From the NCBI RefSeq assembly GCF_020991365.1, contig NZ_JAJLRA010000008.1:124001-188000 (forward strand): DNA of 64,000 nt, written 5' to 3'. Positions 8,419 through 16,875 of the stretch are shown here, in pieces (position 1 is the stretch's first letter; every line of letters starts with the position of its first letter). Made by a program: the position numbers and the translations under genes. Origin of the DNA: Streptacidiphilus sp. ASG 303 (lineage in GTDB: Bacteria; Actinomycetota; Actinomycetes; Streptomycetales; Streptomycetaceae). The notes beneath the pieces are model-generated. The model ran no database searches and had not been told where the DNA came from. It saw only the letters and a list, made by a program, of their open reading frames with translations.

Positions 8419-8937
8419 TCAGCCCTGTGACCGCCGGGCCCTGGACATGGCGGCGAGACCGGCGAAGAGCTGGGCGGACCACTCCGGGTGGTTACTCAAC
8501 TCGTCCGGGAGATGCACGAAGCTGCGCCCGTGCCGGATCATCGACTGCCCGCTGAAGTGCGCGGCGCGTCCGCCGTTCGGGAGGACGACGAGCTCCCAGT
8601 CGCTGGAGCCGTCGTCCTCCTCCGCACTCGTGCAGAGCGCGAACCGGCAAGGCGGTGTGGCCCTGAACGCGAAGAAGCCGTTCGCATGCGGGGCGGTGCA
8701 GAGGCTCGCCGGCCGGGGCCGAGGCTCGTCCTTGTGCATGACCAGGGGCCGCCAGTCCGGGTCGCCGGAGGCGTCGACGCAGTCGGCGGACAGGTGTCTG
8801 CGGAGCTCCTGGTGGCGGAAGGCGATGTCGAGCAGCTGTTCGACGGCTGCATGGTCCACACGTCGGCCCAGGGTCCATTCGTCCTCCCATTGATTGCGGA
8901 GGGCACCGGTGACCCAGGAGTGCAGCGTCCAGAGCAC
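8419..8937 (-). CDS. Unknown protein or C-terminal gene fragment abutting the NERD remnant
   Basis: A 172-residue frame with strong third-position GC bias, so it is or was coding. It can start at GTG 8937, which lies inside the end of the NERD-domain frame and has no clear ribosome-binding site. The peptide (VLWTLHSWVTGALRNQWEDEW at its start) is Trp-rich, then has a His/Cys-bearing middle and ends EWSAQLFAGLAAMSRARR. I do not recognise the family. Because the neighbouring NERD gene breaks off at this point, the frame may be the tail of another gene joined by a deletion rather than an independent gene. Confidence 0.5.
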   Translation of the reverse strand: MLWTLHSWVTGALRNQWEDEWTLGRRVDHAAVEQLLDIAFRHQELRRHLSADCVDASGDPDWRPLVMHKDEPRPRPASLCTAPHANGFFAFRATPPCRFALCTSAEEDDGSSDWELVVLPNGGRAAHFSGQSMIRHGRSFVHLPDELSNHPEWSAQLFAGLAAMSRARRSQG

Positions 8938-9631
8938 GCGGCTCCAGCTTCCAGCCGTCGCTGAAGTTCAGGTGTGCCTGGGACTGGGTGATGCCGATCT
9001 CGGCGAGCAGCCTGGGCAGGACGTCGCGGGAGAACTCGGCGGTCACCCGCTGGCTGTCACGCTGCGCGGTGCGGCCCAGCAGGTCGCCCCAGATCCGCCC
9101 CAGCCCGGTCTCCGCGTCGTCGCGGCCGTACACGCGGACCCGCTGCACCTCGTCCAGCTCCGAGCGCAGCCCCGGGTCCGAGAGGAAGACCGCCGGCTCC
9201 ACCCGCGGGATGCGGGCGCGCGGGCCGCTGAGGTTCAACCTGCGCGCCGCCCACTCCAGCCGGCTCTTCAGCTCCTTGGACTTCAGGTCGGTCAGGTGGA
9301 GCGGGTTGTCGATGGTGCGGACCCGGTCCGGGCCGCGGAAGCTCCAGGTCGAACCGGTGTTGGCCACCGTTCCGGGATGACCCTTCAGCTCCACGAGGTA
9401 CAGGCCGCCGAGCGTGGCGATCAGCAGGTCGCACTCGTTGATCCGGCCCGAGGCGGCGGTGAAGGAGAACGTCGCCCAGGCCCGGTACGGCTTGGCCCGG
9501 GGCATCAGCGACCTGATGTGGTCCAGCGCCTCCTGCTCCCAGGGGAACGGCGACTTGCGCGTCTGGAACCAGCGCTTCTGCTCCGGCTGCGCTCCGGGCT
9601 TTGGGGATGCGGGCCTGATCGCTGCCGTCAC
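8925..9631 (-). pseudogene. Truncated NERD-domain protein kinase, PglW/MAD6 type (N-terminal remnant)
   Basis: GTG 9631 is preceded by GTGGAGG with 7-base spacing. The peptide begins VTAAIRPASPKPGAQPEQ and contains the NERD nuclease-related domain: PWEQEALDHIRSLMP, AWATFSFTAASGRINECDLL and the active-site-like LYLVELKGHPG. It continues with the conserved post-NERD region (HLTDLKSKELKSRLEWAA, PAVFLSDPGLRSELDEVQRVRVYGR) as far as DGWKLEPRALDA. Full-length relatives then have a Ser/Thr kinase and long C-terminal region and total over 1000 residues. Here homology stops after about 235 residues and coding signal switches to another frame. PglW (BREX type 2) and MAD6 are defence kinases, so this is probably the scar of a deleted defence locus. 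Confidence 0.7.
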
Positions 9632-10433
9632 CGCTGGGCCTCCACCTCTGACCGCTTCCTCCACGAACTGCTCGGCAGACCCTACTGGCGGATGCCGACA
9701 GCCGGGGCAGGCCCCGGAGGCCCGGTCGTGTGCCTGTCGGCGTCCTCCACCGCCGGACTGCGGCAGAGCCGAACGGGTGACCTGACGCGGCGCCGGTTGC
9801 GGCCCTGCCTTCCGCGTTGCCGGGGCTCCGTCGATCCAGCCGGTCCCGGGCCGGTCCGCCACGGCGGATCTGTCCAGGCCTTTCCCCTGCCGCTCCGGGG
9901 CGCCCCGAAACCGCACCCGGGCCGTGTGACACGTAGCACCCGCGGCGTCTCCCGCGCGGGCGCCGTCGGGCCGTTCCCGTCCGCGCGGCGGATGCGCCGC
10001 CGCGGGCCCCCGACCGGCCCTGACCTGCGGGGCGGTGCGGTCGGGGCGCCCCGTGCCCCGGCGCGCGCCCCGGTCGCGGGGGCGTCCGGCGCCCCGGAGG
10101 CGGCGGCGGGCCGTCCCGGTCCGCGGACGAGGGGGTGTTGTCACCCCGTGCGGGAGACGCAACGATGACCGCCGGACGGGCCCGGCGCCCCCTGACCGGG
10201 GGAGAAGGCGGGGTGCGGGCCGTGCCGACCACGGCTGCGGCCCGGCGGCCCTGCCCCGAACCCGCCGCCTGCCCCGCGCGTACGACACCGGCACGGCGGC
10301 CGCCCGGGCCGGCGGGCGTCCCGCGCCTGCGCCACCGGGTGGGAATTCGGCGAGGAACGACTGAAGAACCACCGGGGAACCACTGAAGTTCCAGGGAAGA
10401 TCCGCGGAAGATCCAGGGAAAGAGGTCGCATCC
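9632..10433. other. Long non-coding stretch upstream of pntA
   Basis: About 800 bases. Long open frames cross it on both strands but none has coding bias distinct from the others or any recognisable motif. It contains the promoter region of the broken NERD gene on one side and of pntA on the other. The last 75 bases hold purine-rich direct repeats described separately. Confidence 0.45.
10360..10420 (+). repeat. Purine-rich direct repeats just upstream of pntA
   Basis: ACTGAAG occurs at 10360-10366 and 10382-10388, AAGATCC at 10397-10403 and 10408-10414, and CCAGGGAA at 10391-10398 and 10413-10420. The outer two pairs have a 22-base period, two helical turns. The block lies directly before the pntA ribosome-binding site (AGAGG at 10421-10425). 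Confidence 0.5.
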
Positions 10434-11993
10434 ATGGTCCAACGGCTCGGTGTGGTCGCGGAGTCCGCCGCGGGGGAGGCCCGCGTCGCGGCGACTCCCG
10501 CGACGGTGCGTCAGCTGGCCGGCCTCGGCTACGAGGTCGTGGTCGAGTCCGGCGCCGGCCTGCGCGCGGGTTTCACCGACGCGTCCTACGCCGGGGCGGG
10601 CGCGCAGGTCGTCGGCCGTGAGGAGGCCTGGCGGTCCGACGTCGTCCTGAAGGTCGTCGCGCCCTCCGCCGGGGAGGTCGCCGCGCTGCGCGACGACGCG
10701 ACGCTGATCGGCCTGATCGGACCCGCCCTCGACCCCGCACTCGTGGACACGCTCACCCAGCGCTCGCTCACGGTGCTGGCGATGGACGCCGTGCCCCGCA
10801 TCTCCCGCGCGCAGTCGCTGGACGTGCTGAGTTCGATGGCCAACATCGCCGGCTACCGGGCGGTGATCGAGGCGGCCCACGCGTTCGGCCGCTTCTTCAC
10901 CGGCCAGGTGACGGCGGCGGGCAAGGTGCCGCCGGCGAAGGTGCTGGTCGCCGGGGCCGGGGTCGCCGGCCTGGCGGCGATCGGGGCGGCGGGCGGCCTC
11001 GGCGCGGTCGTCCGGGCCACCGACCCGCGCCCGGAGGTCGCCGACCAGGTGCGTTCGCTAGGGGCGGAGTTCCTGGCCGTCGAGGTCGAGCAGGAGGCGA
11101 GCGCCGACGGCTACGCCAAGGCCACGTCCGCCGACTACGACCGGCGCGCCGAGGCGCTCTACGCCGAGCAGGCCGCCGACGTCGACATCATCGTCACCAC
11201 CGCGCTCATCCCCGGCCGCCCGGCGCCGAGGCTGATCTCGGCCGAGCACGTGGCGAGCATGCGGCCGGGCAGCGTGATCGTCGACATGGCCGCCGCGCAG
11301 GGCGGCAACGTCGCCGGCTCGGTCCCCGGCGAGGTCGTCGTCACCGACAACGGCGTGACGATCATCGGTTACACGGACCTGGCCGGACGGCTGCCCGCCC
11401 AGGCATCCCAGCTCTACGGCACCAACCTGGTGAACCTGATGAAGCTGCTGACGCCGGGCAGGGACGGACAGGTCGTCCTCGACTTCGACGACGTGGTCCA
11501 GCGGTCCATGACGGTCGTGCGGGACGGCGGGAAGACATGGCCGCCACCGCCGGTGGAGGTGTCGGCCGCGCCCGTGACGCGGCCGTCGGACACCGCGGGG
11601 CCCGCCGTGGGGAAGCCCGCCGTGGGGAAGAGGTCGAAGCCGCCGCTCACCGACCGCCGCAGGTTCGCGGTCGTCGGCCTGGGCGCGGCGGCGCTGTTCC
11701 TGCTCGCCGGGTTCTCGCCGAACCAGCTGGCCGGGAACTTCACCGTCTTCGTCCTGGCCGTCGTCATCGGCTACTACGTCATCGGCAGCGTGCACCACGC
11801 ACTGCACACCCCGCTGATGTCGGTCACCAACGCGATCTCCGGGATCATCGTCGTCGGCGCGCTGCTCCAGATCGGGCACGGGCACACCGCCGTGGACGTG
11901 CTGTCGTTCGCCGCGGTCCTGCTGGCGAGCATCAACATCTTCGGCGGCTTCGCGGTCACCCGCCGCATGCTCAGCATGTTCACGAAGGACTGA
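10434..11993 (+). CDS. pntA: NAD(P) transhydrogenase subunit alpha
   Basis: A 519-residue Re/Si-specific proton-translocating transhydrogenase alpha subunit. Residues 1-370 form the NAD(H)-binding domain I related to alanine dehydrogenase, beginning with [18 protein letters not shown] and with the nucleotide-binding [17 protein letters not shown] near 172. After a Pro/Lys-rich linker (around 370-400) come four hydrophobic segments (about 405-515) that form the alpha part of the membrane domain II, so alpha1 and alpha2 are fused as in Escherichia coli. With PntB it uses the proton-motive force to make NADPH from NADH. The ribosome-binding site is AGAGG 8 bases before ATG. pntB follows after 5 bases. 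Confidence 0.93.
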   Translation: MVQRLGVVAESAAGEARVAATPATVRQLAGLGYEVVVESGAGLRAGFTDASYAGAGAQVVGREEAWRSDVVLKVVAPSAGEVAALRDDATLIGLIGPALDPALVDTLTQRSLTVLAMDAVPRISRAQSLDVLSSMANIAGYRAVIEAAHAFGRFFTGQVTAAGKVPPAKVLVAGAGVAGLAAIGAAGGLGAVVRATDPRPEVADQVRSLGAEFLAVEVEQEASADGYAKATSADYDRRAEALYAEQAADVDIIVTTALIPGRPAPRLISAEHVASMRPGSVIVDMAAAQGGNVAGSVPGEVVVTDNGVTIIGYTDLAGRLPAQASQLYGTNLVNLMKLLTPGRDGQVVLDFDDVVQRSMTVVRDGGKTWPPPPVEVSAAPVTRPSDTAGPAVGKPAVGKRSKPPLTDRRRFAVVGLGAAALFLLAGFSPNQLAGNFTVFVLAVVIGYYVIGSVHHALHTPLMSVTNAISGIIVVGALLQIGHGHTAVDVLSFAAVLLASINIFGGFAVTRRMLSMFTKD

Positions 11994-11998
11994 GGCCC

Positions 11999-13417
11999 AT
12001 GACCGCTGCAACGGCCACCCAGGCCGCCTACATCGTCTCCGCCCTGCTGTTCATCCTCAGCCTGGCCGGACTCTCCAGGCACGAGACCTCCCGCTCCGGC
12101 ACCGTCCTGGGCGTCTCCGGCATGGCGGTCGCCCTGGCTGCCACGGTCGGGCTCGCCTCGCGCAGCATCCCCGCGACCGGCGTCGGCCTCGCCGCCGCCG
12201 CCATGGCGATCGGCGCGGGGATCGGGCTCTGGCGCGCCCGCGTCGTCGAGATGACGGGCATGCCCGAGCTGATCGCCGTCCTGCACAGCTTCGTCGGCCT
12301 GGCCGCCGTCCTCGTCGGCTGGAACGGCTACCTCGACGTCGAGGCGCAGCCCGGAACCTGGACCGAGGTCCCCGGCTCCCTGCTGGGCGTGCACCACGCC
12401 GAGGTGTTCATCGGCGTCTTCATCGGTGCCGTCACCTTCACCGGATCGGTCGTCGCCTACCTGAAGCTGTCCGCGCGGATCAAGTCCCGCCCGCTGATGC
12501 TGCCGGGCAGGAACGCGCTCAACCTCGGCGCCCTGGCCGCCTTCGCCGTCCTCACCGTGCTCTTCGTGGTGCAGCCGGGCCTCGGGCTGCTGATCGCGGT
12601 CACGGCGGTGGCGCTCGCCCTCGGCTGGCACCTGGTCGCCTCCATCGGCGGCGGCGACATGCCGGTCGTGGTGTCGATGCTCAACAGCTACTCCGGCTGG
12701 GCGGCCGCCGCCTCGGGCTTCCTGCTGAACAACAACCTGCTCATCGTCACCGGCGCGCTCGTCGGCTCGTCCGGCGCCTACCTCTCGTACGTCATGTGCC
12801 AGGCGATGAACCGGTCCTTCCTCTCCGTGATCGCGGGCGGCTTCGGCATCGAGGCGCCCGCCGCCGCCTCCGCCGAGCAGGGCGAGTACCGCGAGATCAC
12901 CGCCGAGGAGACCGCCGGGCTGCTGCGCGGCGCCTCCTCGGTGGTCATCACCCCCGGGTACGGGATGGCCGTGGCCCAGGCGCAGCACCTGGTCGCCGAC
13001 CTCACCCGCAGGCTGCGGGAACGGGGCGTCGAGGTGCGCTTCGGCATCCACCCCGTCGCGGGACGGCTGCCGGGCCACATGAACGTCCTGCTCGCCGAGG
13101 CGAAGGTGCCCTACGACATCGTCCTGGAGATGGACGAGATCAACGACGACTTCGCGAAGTCGTCCGTCGTCCTGGTGATCGGCGCCAACGACACCGTCAA
13201 CCCCGCCGCCGAGGAGGACGCCGCCAGCCCGATCGCCGGGATGCCCGTCCTGCGCGTCTGGGAGGCGGAGGACGTCGTCGTCTTCAAGCGGTCCATGGCC
13301 CCCGGCTACGCCGGCGTGCAGAACCCCCTGTTCTTCCGTGAGAACAGCCGGATGCTCTTCGGTGACGCCAGGGACCGGGTCGAGGACATCCTGAGCGCCC
13401 TGGGCACGCCGGTGTGA
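11999..13417 (+). CDS. pntB: NAD(P) transhydrogenase subunit beta
   Basis: A 472-residue protein starting at ATG 11999, 5 bases after the pntA stop. The GAGG of the stop context serves as a weak ribosome-binding site. The N-terminal ~270 residues form eight or more transmembrane helices of domain II, including [14 protein letters not shown] and the loop [13 protein letters not shown]. The C-terminal domain III (~290-472) binds NADP(H): [50 protein letters not shown] and [14 protein letters not shown] are all typical. The length matches the family. It forms the membrane complex with PntA. Confidence 0.94.
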   Translation: MTAATATQAAYIVSALLFILSLAGLSRHETSRSGTVLGVSGMAVALAATVGLASRSIPATGVGLAAAAMAIGAGIGLWRARVVEMTGMPELIAVLHSFVGLAAVLVGWNGYLDVEAQPGTWTEVPGSLLGVHHAEVFIGVFIGAVTFTGSVVAYLKLSARIKSRPLMLPGRNALNLGALAAFAVLTVLFVVQPGLGLLIAVTAVALALGWHLVASIGGGDMPVVVSMLNSYSGWAAAASGFLLNNNLLIVTGALVGSSGAYLSYVMCQAMNRSFLSVIAGGFGIEAPAAASAEQGEYREITAEETAGLLRGASSVVITPGYGMAVAQAQHLVADLTRRLRERGVEVRFGIHPVAGRLPGHMNVLLAEAKVPYDIVLEMDEINDDFAKSSVVLVIGANDTVNPAAEEDAASPIAGMPVLRVWEAEDVVVFKRSMAPGYAGVQNPLFFRENSRMLFGDARDRVEDILSALGTPV

Positions 13418-13461
13418 GCCGCGACGGGGCCGGCCCCGGCCCCGCGCGGGCTCCCCGGGCC

Positions 13462-13500
13462 CGGGCTCCCGTGCCGCCGCCCCGGCGGCACGGGAGCCCG
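13462..13500. terminator. Perfect 17-bp hairpin between convergent genes
   Basis: Arms 13462-13478 and 13484-13500 are exact reverse complements with a 5-base loop (GCCCC). It lies 45 bases after the pntB stop and just before the stop of the convergent DUF397 gene, so it can terminate transcription from both sides. There is no U-tract, as is usual in this GC range. Confidence 0.75.
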
Positions 13501-13510
13501 TTCCCGTGTC

Positions 13511-13726
13511 TCAGGCGTGCCCGGGGAACTCCTCGGCCCGCACGCCGCTGATGAAGTCGGTCCACGCGTCGGCCGAGAAGCAGAGGACCGCCCCGTGGGG
13601 GTCCTTGGAGTCCCGGACGTCGACCAGGTCGAACCGGTCGCGGACCTCGACGCAGTCCCCGTCCGGGATGCTGTGGCCGGACTTGTGCCAGGTGGTCGGG
13701 CCGTCGTGCGTGCCTGCCGTGTCCAT
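13511..13726 (-). CDS. DUF397 domain-containing protein
   Basis: A 71-residue protein with the DUF397 pattern: TTWHKSGHSIPDGDCVEVRD, then VRDSKDPHGAVLCFSADAWTDFISGVR. The motifs W-x-KSS-like at the start, C-V-E-V, V-R-D-S-K-x-P and the terminal W-x-x-F are all recognisable. In streptomycetes these small proteins usually lie next to an XRE/BldC-type regulator (abaA/whiJ-like loci) and modulate it. Here no XRE gene is adjacent. The start ATG is preceded by GAGAAGGAGG on the minus strand with suitable spacing. Confidence 0.85.
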   Translation of the reverse strand: MDTAGTHDGPTTWHKSGHSIPDGDCVEVRDRFDLVDVRDSKDPHGAVLCFSADAWTDFISGVRAEEFPGHA

Positions 13727-13952
13727 GGTTTCCGCGTCCTCCTTCTCGGGGCGTGCCCGCTGTCCTGCCGCCGTCGGTCCGCAGCGCCATGGCCGGTGTG
13801 CCCTCCGGCGCGTACGAACCGGTGAACGCCCGTCGGGCGCCGGGGGTTCAGGCGTGCGGCCCCTGCAGCCGTCCCGCCTCGGGCGGGTAACGGCCCGGGC
13901 GGCTCCTGCGATGCACGGGAGCTGACCGCGCAGGCCGACGGAAGGGGATGCG

Positions 13953-14636
13953 GTGTCGTTCGACGGATGCGACGCGGGGGCGGAGTTCGACCGGCAGCTG
14001 GGGGTGCTCGTCGACCGGGGGTACCCGGAGGCGGCCGGAGTGGACGCGAGCGCGTTCGCCGCGATGCTGGCCCCGCTGCGTGAGGTCGCCGTGGCGCGCG
14101 GCGCGGGGACGGCTCCGCCGAGCGGAGGGCGGGTGCCGTTCCTGCTGGTGGTGACCCGCGACCTGGTGCCGGTGGAGGAGTCCGTCCCCCGGACGACGCT
14201 CGCGGGGAAGGACCGGCCGGGCGTCGTCGACCGGAACTACAGGGACGGTGACCTCGCCCGGTTCGCTCCGGCCGGGGGCGTCGTCCTCCCGGCGGGCGGC
14301 GCCTACCTGCTGCTCGACGTGGACCGTGGCGAGGAGTTCTGCGGGGCGGTGCCCGACGAGGCGGTGGAGGCGGTCGCGGCGCGGGGGAGGAGCCCGCTGA
14401 CCATCGAGGAGGGCATCGCCCTCGTCACCCTGCACCCGGGGGCGCTGGAGAAGAACAGGTGCTTCTCGCTGGGGGGTTCGCGCTGCGGTGACCGACGGGT
14501 GCCCGCGGTGTGGATCAGCCGGGGCGCGCCGAAGCTGGGCTGGTGCTGGGCGGGCAACCCCCACACCTGGCTCGGCATGGCGTCCGCCGCCGCGCGGGTG
14601 GGAACCGGCGCGGACCGGTCGGCCGCGGTGGGCTGA
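13953..14636 (+). CDS. DUF5701 family protein
   Basis: A 227-residue soluble protein starting at GTG 13953, preceded by GGAAGGGGATGCG. It has the features I associate with the actinobacterial DUF5701 family: early EFDRQLGVLVDRGYPEAAGV, VPFLLVVTRDLVPVEES, a PAGGAYLLLDVDRGEEF segment, PLTIEEGIALVTLHPGALEKNRCFSLGGSR, and a C-terminal VPAVWISRGAPKLGWCWAGNPHTWLGMASA. It has no signal peptide. Molecular function is unknown. It is read divergently from the DUF397 gene and is followed by a long gene-free stretch. Confidence 0.8.
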   Translation: MSFDGCDAGAEFDRQLGVLVDRGYPEAAGVDASAFAAMLAPLREVAVARGAGTAPPSGGRVPFLLVVTRDLVPVEESVPRTTLAGKDRPGVVDRNYRDGDLARFAPAGGVVLPAGGAYLLLDVDRGEEFCGAVPDEAVEAVAARGRSPLTIEEGIALVTLHPGALEKNRCFSLGGSRCGDRRVPAVWISRGAPKLGWCWAGNPHTWLGMASAAARVGTGADRSAAVG

Positions 14637-15138
14637 GAGGCTTGCCCCGGCAGGGCGGCCCGGTACTGCTGCCAGGGCCGCTGCCCGGGTCCTGCCGGCG
14701 TCCTCACCCGGGTTCCCCGTGCGGTCCGGTCGGGGTTCCGGCGGGTGTTCCGTCGGGATTCCGACGCGGCTCCGTCGCCTCCAGGGCGGCCCCTTCCGTC
14801 GGTGCTCCGCCCCGGGGCGGCCCCGGCCGCCCTGGGGCAGGTTCCGCGCCTCCGGCTCGGCGACTGTCCTGCGGGACCCGGCCCGGTGGTCGGCACCACG
14901 GCCGCCCGACCGGCGGACGGCACTGCGGTTCCGGCCCCGCAGTCCCGGCAGCACGGTGCCGGCCCCGCGATCGCTCCCCGGCGGTCGGCCGGTCGTGCAC
15001 CGGTGGGATGATCTGCCGTCACCGGGATGGACCGCGCGGTGCGCAACGAGGACGCAGGGGCAGGGGCAGGGGCAGGGGCAGGGAACGCGGGACACGCGGC
15101 GCGGGACACGCGGGACACGGAACACGGGGAGGACGGGC
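14637..15138. other. Intergenic region with simple repeats
   Basis: About 500 bases with no supported gene. Towards its end is a (GCAGGG)n-type hexanucleotide run around 15054-15085, followed by imperfect copies of CGCGGGACAC up to about 15122. The latter sit immediately before the ribosome-binding site of the esterase gene. Confidence 0.5.
15054..15122 (+). repeat. Hexanucleotide GCAGGG run and CGGGACAC repeats
   Basis: Roughly five tandem copies of GCAGGG/GGGGCA followed by three near-copies of CGCGGGACAC. They fall in the 5' leader of the next gene and could vary in copy number by slippage. Confidence 0.6.
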
Positions 15139-16107
15139 ATGCGGGTGGACGGGGCCGGGGCGGAGCGGGCGGGGGTCTCCCGTGCGGCGGGCGGTGCGGA
15201 GGTGCGGCGGCCGGGCAGGCGCGGGGTGCTGCTGGCCGCGCTGGGGGGCGGCGCGGTCGTCCTGGGCGGGGGCGTGGGCGCCGCCGTGGTCGAGGACGTG
15301 CTGCCCGGCGGCGTCCGGCTGCGCCGCGCCCTGGGTCTGACCGGCCCCGACGGCACCGTCCCGGACGTTGCCCCCGGGCCGGTGCACACCGTCACCGAGC
15401 GCTCCCGGGCCCGCGGCGGCGCGGTCCGGCTCGTCACCATGGCCCCGCCCGGCCACGATCCGGCGCGGCTGCCCGTCTGCCTGGCCCTGCACGGCCGGGG
15501 CGCCGACGCGCGGACCCTGGTGGCCCTGGGGATGCCGCAGTTCCTGGCGGCCGCGGTGCGGGCGGGCGTCCCGCCCTTCGTGGTGGCGGCGGTGGACGGC
15601 GGCGACGCCACCTACTGGCACCGGCGGCGCGGCGGGGGCGACCCGCAGGCGATGCTGCTGCACGAGGTTCCGGGCTGGCTGCGCGCCCGCGGGCTGGGCC
15701 GTTCCACGGCGGGGGAGCCGCGGGCGGTGCTGGGCATCTCCATGGGCGGCTCCGGCGCCCTCCAGTACGCCCTGGGCCGACGCGGCGCCGTGGACGCCGT
15801 CGCGGCCCTCAGCCCGGCGGTCTTCCGCACCTGGCCGGATGCGGCCACCACGGGCGGCTACGACGGGGAGGCGGACTGGCGGGCCCACGAGCCGCTGCTC
15901 GCCCTCGGCCGGCCGCACGGCCGGCGCCTCGGGGTCTGGTGCGGCACCGAGGACCCGTTCTGTGACGCGGCCCGCGTGCTCGCCGACCGCGGGGGAGTCG
16001 TCGAGCGGCACTTCCCGCGGGGCGAGCACACCGACGGCTTCTGGCGGCGCGTCATGCCGGAGGCCTTCGCCTTCGTCGGCCGGTCCCTCGCTGCGGCCCA
16101 TCGGTGA
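15139..16107 (+). CDS. Secreted esterase-like alpha/beta hydrolase
   Basis: A 322-residue protein. ATG 15139 is preceded by GGGGAGGA. Residues 20-55 form a twin-arginine-like export signal (RRPGRRGVLLAALGGG). The mature part is an alpha/beta-hydrolase of the esterase/antigen-85-like type: PVCLALHGRGADARTL forms the oxyanion region, GISMGGSGAL near 198 is the nucleophile elbow (G-x-S-x-G), LGVWCGTEDPFCD carries the candidate acid, and RGEHTDGFW near 295 supplies the catalytic His. It would act outside the membrane on an ester substrate that cannot be named from sequence. It has no obvious operon partner. Confidence 0.8.
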   Translation: MRVDGAGAERAGVSRAAGGAEVRRPGRRGVLLAALGGGAVVLGGGVGAAVVEDVLPGGVRLRRALGLTGPDGTVPDVAPGPVHTVTERSRARGGAVRLVTMAPPGHDPARLPVCLALHGRGADARTLVALGMPQFLAAAVRAGVPPFVVAAVDGGDATYWHRRRGGGDPQAMLLHEVPGWLRARGLGRSTAGEPRAVLGISMGGSGALQYALGRRGAVDAVAALSPAVFRTWPDAATTGGYDGEADWRAHEPLLALGRPHGRRLGVWCGTEDPFCDAARVLADRGGVVERHFPRGEHTDGFWRRVMPEAFAFVGRSLAAAHR

Positions 16108-16128
16108 CAGGATCATGTCGTGAACTGA

Positions 16129-16140
16129 GTCAAATATGAC
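16129..16140. promoter_or_regulatory. AT-rich palindrome upstream of the lamin-tail gene
   Basis: GTCA-AATA-TGAC forms a 4-bp inverted repeat in the only AT-rich stretch of this neighbourhood, about 76 bases before the start of the secreted protein. It may be part of a promoter or operator. No well-spaced minus-35/minus-10 pair could be fixed. Confidence 0.3.
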
Positions 16141-16215
16141 AATGTGCTGTGGCGCCGCCTCATCCCGGCTAGGCTGCGGACCCGCTTCCGTCATCTCCAG
16201 GAGAGGCAGGCCCCT

Positions 16216-16668
16216 ATGAGGCCCCGTCGCATACCCGCCGTCGCCGCAGCCGCCGCCCTCGGCACCGCCGCGCTGCTCACCGCCGCCCCCGCCCAGGCCG
16301 CCGGATCGGTGCACCTCACCAAGATCTACTACGACAGCCCCGGCAGGGACACGCGCTCCAACGCGAGCCTCGACGCGGAGTACGTCCAGATCAGGAACTC
16401 CACCTCCCGGCCGGTCAGCCTGCGCGGCTGGACCCTCACGGACGCCTCCCGCCACGCCTACGTCTTCCCCGCCTTCACCCTCCGGGCAGGCGCGACCGTC
16501 ACCGTCCACACCGGCCAGGGCCGCAACTCCGCCGCCCACCTCTACCAGCAGCGCCGCGCCTACGTCTGGAACAACGACCGGGACAGGGCGACCCTGAGGC
16601 GCTCCTCCGGCGCCGTCCAGGACACCTGCTCCTACGCGAACGCCGACCGCGACTGGACCTCCTGCTGA
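16216..16668 (+). CDS. Secreted lamin-tail-domain protein
   Basis: A 150-residue protein starting at ATG 16216 with AGGAG upstream. It opens with a classical signal peptide (MRPRRIPAVAAAAALGTAAL ending in the cleavage motif AQA). The mature ~115 residues match the bacterial lamin-tail domain (LTD, immunoglobulin-like): VHLTKIYYDSPG, DAEYVQIRNSTSRPVSLRGWTLTDAS, HAYVFPAFTLRAGATVTVHTGQG, YVWNNDRDRATLRRSSGAVQDTCSY. Such small single-domain LTD proteins are common in streptomycetes and are exported, with no catalytic role known. Two cysteines near the C-terminus may pair. Confidence 0.88.
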   Translation: MRPRRIPAVAAAAALGTAALLTAAPAQAAGSVHLTKIYYDSPGRDTRSNASLDAEYVQIRNSTSRPVSLRGWTLTDASRHAYVFPAFTLRAGATVTVHTGQGRNSAAHLYQQRRAYVWNNDRDRATLRRSSGAVQDTCSYANADRDWTSC

Positions 16669-16875
16669 CGTTCCGTCCGAGGGGATGCCGGGCTCCGGCC
16701 CGCCCGTCCGGCCGGTGGCCGCCCGACGGGGCGGGCGCCGGCCGGACGGCGTTGCGGTGCCGGTCCGGGGCGGGTGCACCGGAGGGGGCCGACCCCCTCC
16801 GCGCCGTCCGCCGGAAACCGGGGTGTGGCAAGCTGTCCCGTCCGGTGGCGCCGAGACCCGGAGGATGAGAGCGTC

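Noticed and set aside
16774-16875. Upstream extension of the DUF2637 gene
   Set aside because: Residues are Arg/Pro-rich without bias, and the GTG at 16876 begins the typical protein.
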